8,506 nt of DNA from DATFFO01 sp035250025. GTDB taxonomy: Bacteria; Actinomycetota; Acidimicrobiia; Spongiisociales; ZC4RG35. Below are positions 5,921 through 8,506 of this stretch, one piece after another (position 1 is the stretch's first letter; each line of letters opens with the position of its first letter). The DNA lies in the NCBI GenBank assembly GCA_035250025.1, contig DATFFO010000321.1, positions 1 to 8,506 of the forward strand, in the 5' to 3' direction. The translations under genes and the position numbers were made by a program. A model generated the notes under the pieces. The model was not told the origin of the DNA, ran no database searches, and saw only the letters and a program-made list of their open reading frames with translations.

Positions 5921-6928
5921 ATGAGCCTGGTCGCCAACGAAGCCGACGCCCTCGACGCCGGGCTCGTCTACGTCACCGATGAGTCACCGGGGCTGACCCG
6001 GCGCAAGTCCGGGTCGGGCTTCTCGTACTGGGACCCTGCCGGCAAGCCCGTCTCTGCCGCCGACCGCGAGCGGGCGCGGGGCCTGGTCATCCCGCCCGCC
6101 TGGACCGACGTCTGGATCTCACCCGACGCCTCAGGCCATGTCCAGGCCACCGGACGCGACGATGCCGGCCGCAAGCAGTACATCTATCACCCGACCTGGA
6201 TCGAGATCCGCGACCAGCTCAAGTACGACTCCATGGCCGACTTCGCCGCCGGACTGGGCGATCTTCGGGGGCGGGTCGACTCCGACCTCCGCCGCCACGG
6301 GTTCCCCCGCCAGAAGGTTGTCGCCCTGGTGGTTGCGATCATGGACGCCACTCTCATCCGGATCGGCAATCCCTCCTACACCGGGGCCTTTGGGCTAACC
6401 ACCCTGGAGAGCGACCACGTCGAGGCCGGGACTGTCCGCCTCAGCTTCGATTTCGTCGGCAAGGGCGGCCTCGATCACTCGATCCAGCTTTCCGACCGTC
6501 GCTTGGCGTCACTCGTGACCCAGATCCAGGACTTGCCTGGCCAGCGTCTCTTCACCTGGGAGGAGAACGGCAAGTCCGGCTCGGTCAGCTCCGGCGAGGT
6601 GAACGAGTACCTGCGCGAGGTGATCGCCGACCACACCTCGGCCAAGGACTTCCGCACCTGGGGAGGCACCGTCACCGTCGCCCGCCTCCTCGCCACCGAC
6701 CCACCTGCCGACGAGGAGTCGCAACGCGCCAGGCAGATGTTGGAGGCCATCGACACCGCCGCCGATCGTCTCGGCAACACCCGCGCCGTGGTCAGAGGGT
6801 CGTACCTCCACCCGGTGGTTCCCGACAGCTATGCGACCGGCGAACTGCACGAGGCCTGGCGATCGAGACGCAGCGGAAAGCTCCTGGACCGGATCGAGCG
6901 CACCGTCAGTTCCCTGCTCGGCGGCTGA
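5921..6928 (+). CDS. DNA topoisomerase IB (poxvirus-like bacterial type)
   Basis: This 335-residue protein belongs to the bacterial, poxvirus-like type IB topoisomerases, which relax positive and negative supercoils by cutting one strand through a 3'-phosphotyrosine link, without ATP. The N-terminal part (about 1-90) matches the small DNA-binding domain, with RARGLVIPPAWTDVWISPDASGHVQATG-like sequence around 51-78. The catalytic domain has R147 (LIRIGN), GLTTLESDHV (158-167), K181 (FVGKGG), R245 (DFRTWGGT) and the nucleophile Y295 (VVRGSYLHP). N286 sits nine residues before Y295 where vaccinia has a histidine; Asn here is known in bacterial members such as that of Deinococcus. The ATG at 5921 is preferred; a TTG at 5888 would add 11 residues, MGRSRGGHPDA, with no family resemblance. 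The Shine-Dalgarno is weak, so a leaderless start is possible. It is divergent from acs with a 153-base shared gap. These enzymes are patchily distributed in bacteria and usually accessory to TopA and gyrase. Confidence 0.95.
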   Translation: MSLVANEADALDAGLVYVTDESPGLTRRKSGSGFSYWDPAGKPVSAADRERARGLVIPPAWTDVWISPDASGHVQATGRDDAGRKQYIYHPTWIEIRDQLKYDSMADFAAGLGDLRGRVDSDLRRHGFPRQKVVALVVAIMDATLIRIGNPSYTGAFGLTTLESDHVEAGTVRLSFDFVGKGGLDHSIQLSDRRLASLVTQIQDLPGQRLFTWEENGKSGSVSSGEVNEYLREVIADHTSAKDFRTWGGTVTVARLLATDPPADEESQRARQMLEAIDTAADRLGNTRAVVRGSYLHPVVPDSYATGELHEAWRSRRSGKLLDRIERTVSSLLGG

Positions 6929-7066
6929 GTTCAACTTTGTCGCCGGGGCCCCGCCCGTGACGCGTGGTGGCGGTGGGAAATGTCAGAGCGGAGCGGTGGG
7001 GTGAGGGGATTCGCCATCCAACAGGCGATCCTGGCCGGCGTCGCCCGAAACGCCTCGTTATGGTCA

Positions 7067-7094
7067 TTGACACCGGCCGGAGCTCCGCAAGTCT
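7067..7094 (+). promoter_or_regulatory. Possible promoter of the SLH-like gene
   Basis: TTGACA (7067-7072) is an exact -35 consensus. AAGTCT (7089-7094) is 16 bases downstream and keeps the two most conserved -10 positions (A2 and T6). Transcription would start near 7101, giving a leader of about 75 bases that includes the stem-loop at 7124-7165. The -10 is weak. Confidence 0.4.
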
Positions 7095-7123
7095 GCGTAT
7101 CTGGGGAGGGTGGGAGAGCATCC

Positions 7124-7165
7124 GGTCAAACCCAAGAGCGACCCGGCAAACGCGGTCGCCTGACC
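7124..7165 (+). promoter_or_regulatory. Nested stem-loop abutting the Shine-Dalgarno
   Basis: An outer stem GGTCA (7124-7128) with TGACC (7161-7165) encloses an inner stem GCGACC (7138-7143) with GGTCGC (7154-7159). The loop is CGGCAAACGC and the left bulge AACCCAAGA. The AAGGAG Shine-Dalgarno begins at 7166, right after the structure, so folding could affect ribosome access or protect the 5' end. No known riboswitch class fits. Confidence 0.4.
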
Positions 7166-7171
7166 AAGGAG
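7166..7171 (+). promoter_or_regulatory. Ribosome binding site deciding the SLH-like gene start
   Basis: AAGGAG ends five bases before the ATG at 7177. It selects this start over the in-frame GTG at 6964, and the residues that follow form a textbook signal peptide. Confidence 0.8.
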
Positions 7172-7176
7172 AGGCA

Positions 7177-8031
7177 ATGCCTGCACCCAAGAGACGCCTG
7201 ACGGCCTTCGCCGTTGCGATGGCGGTCCTGATCGCCACCCCACTTGTGGTTGGAGCATCGGACAGCTTCACGGATGTCCCCGATTCCAACGTTCATCACG
7301 ACGACATCACCTGGCTAGCCGATTCCGGTGTGACGCTGGGCTGCAACCCGCCCGACAACACCAACTTCTGTCCCGAAGACCCGGTCCTCCGTCAGCAGAT
7401 GGCCTCCTTCTTGCGCCGATTGGCCGAGAACCAGGTCGTAGACGCTGCCACCGCCATAACGGCAGAAACAGCAGGCGACGCCGAGACGCTCGCAGGGCAG
7501 GCGCCTGCGGCCTATCAAACCATCATCCAGGCAGATGCCTGTCAGTTCTCCATCTGCACAGACAGCACTGGTGCCATCGTCTCCAACGCGACGGTCGTGG
7601 TCGAAGCACCCACTGACGGCGTGTTGCATATCTCCGCGAGCAGTTCACTATTCGGCGATGGCGCCGGCAACGACTTTGTTCAGCTGTGGGTGGCTATTGA
7701 CCAAACAACCAACGACGGCTGCGGTGGATGGTTCTTTGCGCCGACCAATAATGTCGAGGGTTCCTACGCGGAGGTGACGAACACGAACACCGGTACCGAG
7801 GGTTCGAACCTCGCCAGTTCGACCGCAGCAACTCTGGCAGCCGGTACCCACACGGTGAAGCTGTGCACGCTCAGCCTGCAGAATGTCGACTACGACGCAG
7901 CTTCGCTCTCCACAGTCTGGAGCCAAGGCGGCACGGGGCTGGAGCCCGCGAGCGCAGAGTTGAGCGATGCCGACATGGCTCGACTCGAGACCGTATTCGA
8001 AGGAGCCGATCTGTCAGCGATCGAACGCTAA
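7177..8031 (+). CDS. Secreted SLH-like surface protein
   Basis: The 284-residue product starts with a Sec signal peptide: basic PKRR (4-7), a hydrophobic core (about 8-25), and probable cleavage after VGA (25-27). Residues 30-85 resemble one S-layer-homology-type unit (FTDVPDSNVHHDDITWLADSGVTLGC and a RQQMASFLRRL helix), with C56 and C65 forming the GCNPP...FCP pair seen in actinobacterial versions. An Ala-rich linker (87-115, with AETLAGQAPAAYQT) leads to a beta-rich C-terminal domain (about 120-250) with C122, C127, C182 and C230. The total of six cysteines suggests three disulfides. A short acidic helix-like tail closes it (262-284). Classical SLH wall anchoring usually uses three repeats, so a single unit may reflect a different attachment or oligomerisation. 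The likely role is at the cell surface; the ligand is unknown. Base composition is visibly less GC-rich than the neighbouring genes. It appears monocistronic, ending before the hairpin at 8045. Confidence 0.88.
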   Translation: MPAPKRRLTAFAVAMAVLIATPLVVGASDSFTDVPDSNVHHDDITWLADSGVTLGCNPPDNTNFCPEDPVLRQQMASFLRRLAENQVVDAATAITAETAGDAETLAGQAPAAYQTIIQADACQFSICTDSTGAIVSNATVVVEAPTDGVLHISASSSLFGDGAGNDFVQLWVAIDQTTNDGCGGWFFAPTNNVEGSYAEVTNTNTGTEGSNLASSTAATLAAGTHTVKLCTLSLQNVDYDAASLSTVWSQGGTGLEPASAELSDADMARLETVFEGADLSAIER

Positions 8032-8044
8032 GGACCAGCAGCCG

Positions 8045-8081
8045 CGCGTTCATGCCCCAGTACAGCTGGGGCATGAACGCG
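8045..8081 (+). terminator. Perfect 16-bp hairpin after the SLH-like gene, probable terminator without a clear U-tract
   Basis: CGCGTTCATGCCCCAG (8045-8060) pairs exactly with CTGGGGCATGAACGCG (8066-8081) around a five-base loop, TACAG. It begins 14 bases after the TAA at 8029-8031, the expected place for a terminator. Only two Ts follow the stem, so a standard U-tract is missing. A role in 3'-end stabilisation or as a dispersed palindromic repeat is an alternative. Confidence 0.65.
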
Positions 8082-8224
8082 TTCAGAAGGCAACCCGGCG
8101 GAAATCGGGTCGAGAAATGCGGGGAGAGGCCGATAGAACCAATTGATGTCGGAATTCCCGTCCGATGTCATTGTTGATCCATACTGAGTCCACCAATACC
8201 CACGTCTTACCCGCGCCCCTACCC
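8082..8224. other. Intergenic region before the YczE/YitT-type gene
   Basis: These 143 bases are less GC-rich than the rest of the window. The only promoter-like element I can point to is CATACT (8180-8185, four of six to TATAAT), without a convincing -35. I see no hairpin or RNA gene. Confidence 0.35.
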
Positions 8225-8506
8225 ATGACCTTTTCTGTTCCTCGCATATCTCTTCTTCAGTTCGCCCGTTACCTTGCCGGCGTCGTCGTCGTCTCGTTCG
8301 GCGCCACCCTCGGCATCCAGTCGGCGCTCGGCGCCGCGCCCTACGACGCCCTTTTGACCACGCTCACAGAGCGGTTCGGGGTGCCGTTCTGGCTCACCGC
8401 CTGGATCCTCCAGGGAGTGTGGATCTCCTTGATCCTGCGCGCCGGAGGCCGGTTCAGCATTGGCACGCTCCTGCATTCGCTCTCCTTCGGGCCGATCATG
8501 GGAGCG
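8225..8506 (+). CDS. YczE/YitT-type membrane protein, 3' end outside the window
   Basis: An open frame from the ATG at 8225 runs to the last base of the window, giving 94 residues and no stop. The sequence has a membrane segment at about 14-36, then GAAPYDALLTTLTERFGVPF (36-55), a second segment at about 55-71, and GGRFSIGTLLHSLSFGPIMG (74-93). The G..P-aromatic-D motif after the first helix and the GT motif before the third helix are typical of the YczE/YyaS/YitT group of integral membrane proteins, whose function is not established. No good Shine-Dalgarno precedes this ATG. The frame is open upstream, with TTG codons at 8171 and 8174, so the exact start is uncertain; the ATG is preferred because the upstream residues (with HTESTNTHVLPAP) look unlike the family. 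An opposite-strand open frame at 8219-8476 is its shadow. Confidence 0.75.
   Translation, partial: MTFSVPRISLLQFARYLAGVVVVSFGATLGIQSALGAAPYDALLTTLTERFGVPFWLTAWILQGVWISLILRAGGRFSIGTLLHSLSFGPIMGA

Larger units (their letters stand above)
6929..7176 (+). other. Intergenic region and 5' leader of the SLH-like gene
   Basis: This 248-base gap is the longest in the window. It begins with a 10-base GC palindrome (CGGGGCCCCG, 6944-6953) shortly after the topoisomerase stop, followed by G-rich sequence, then TTGACA at 7067-7072 and a stem-loop at 7124-7165. The frame of the downstream gene is open back to a GTG at 6964, but that extension is Arg/Gly-rich and precedes the real signal peptide, so I take it as non-coding. 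I see no tRNA or recognisable known riboswitch. Confidence 0.5.

Noticed and set aside
6944..6953. CGGGGCCCCG palindrome as a terminator for the topoisomerase gene
   Set aside because: It is self-complementary without room for a loop and no T-run follows.
7124..7165. c-di-GMP (GEMM) riboswitch suggested by the GGCAAAC word
   Set aside because: The two-helix core and the conserved receptor and loop sequences of that class are absent.
6964..7176. N-terminal extension of the SLH-like protein from a GTG at 6964
   Set aside because: It would bury the signal peptide 71 residues inside the protein; the ATG at 7177 has a strong Shine-Dalgarno.
6906..7289. Minus-strand open frame over the topoisomerase end and the SLH-like gene start
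   Set aside because: It is antisense to two supported genes, has no Shine-Dalgarno that I can see and no recognisable domain.
1..8506. CRISPR array, insertion sequence, tRNA, rRNA or defence module
   Set aside because: No regularly spaced direct repeats, transposase or recombinase motifs (apart from the topoisomerase), or cloverleaf-like sequence were seen by eye.

Overview
The window is high-GC, densely packed DNA with short intergenic gaps. Gene content suggests an actinobacterium. The secreted protein at 7177-8031 carries one SLH-like segment with a paired-cysteine GCNPP...FCP signature, a style I associate with Acidimicrobiia and related deep-branching Actinobacteria. That placement is an inference from protein style, not from a marker gene.

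Layout, left to right. (1) 2-946 (+) is the 3' part of a probably exported protein of unknown function; its frame is open to the left edge. (2) 947-1119 is a dense 173-base regulatory gap. It holds a possible promoter, a 17-codon leader ORF, a CRP/GlxR-like dyad and a long hairpin whose right arm can pair another way. (3) 1120-2397 (+) is a PLP-dependent class-III (GabT-type) aminotransferase. It is followed on the same strand by a lipoprotein of unknown function (2440-3273) and a small DUF456-type membrane protein (3293-3772); the gaps of 42 and 19 bases fit an operon. (4) 3784-3831 is a perfect 16-bp inverted repeat between the convergent ends of the DUF456 gene and acs. (5) 3833-5767 (-) is a full-length acetyl-CoA synthetase, divergent from (6) a bacterial poxvirus-like DNA topoisomerase IB at 5921-6928 (+). 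(7) 7177-8031 (+) is the secreted SLH-like protein, with a good ribosome binding site, an exact TTGACA element upstream and a nested stem-loop just before the Shine-Dalgarno. It ends at another perfect 16-bp hairpin (8045-8081). (8) 8225 to the right edge (+) is the start of a YczE/YitT-type membrane protein, cut by the window end.

The genes look like ordinary chromosomal housekeeping and envelope functions: amine nitrogen removal, acetate activation, DNA supercoil relaxation and cell-surface proteins. I see no mobile element, CRISPR array, tRNA, rRNA or defence system, and no evident multi-gene novel system. The points most worth a second look are the leader of the aminotransferase gene, the Arg-to-Asn change in the Acs SGHR motif, the intergenic 16-bp hairpins and the structured 5' leader of the SLH-like gene.
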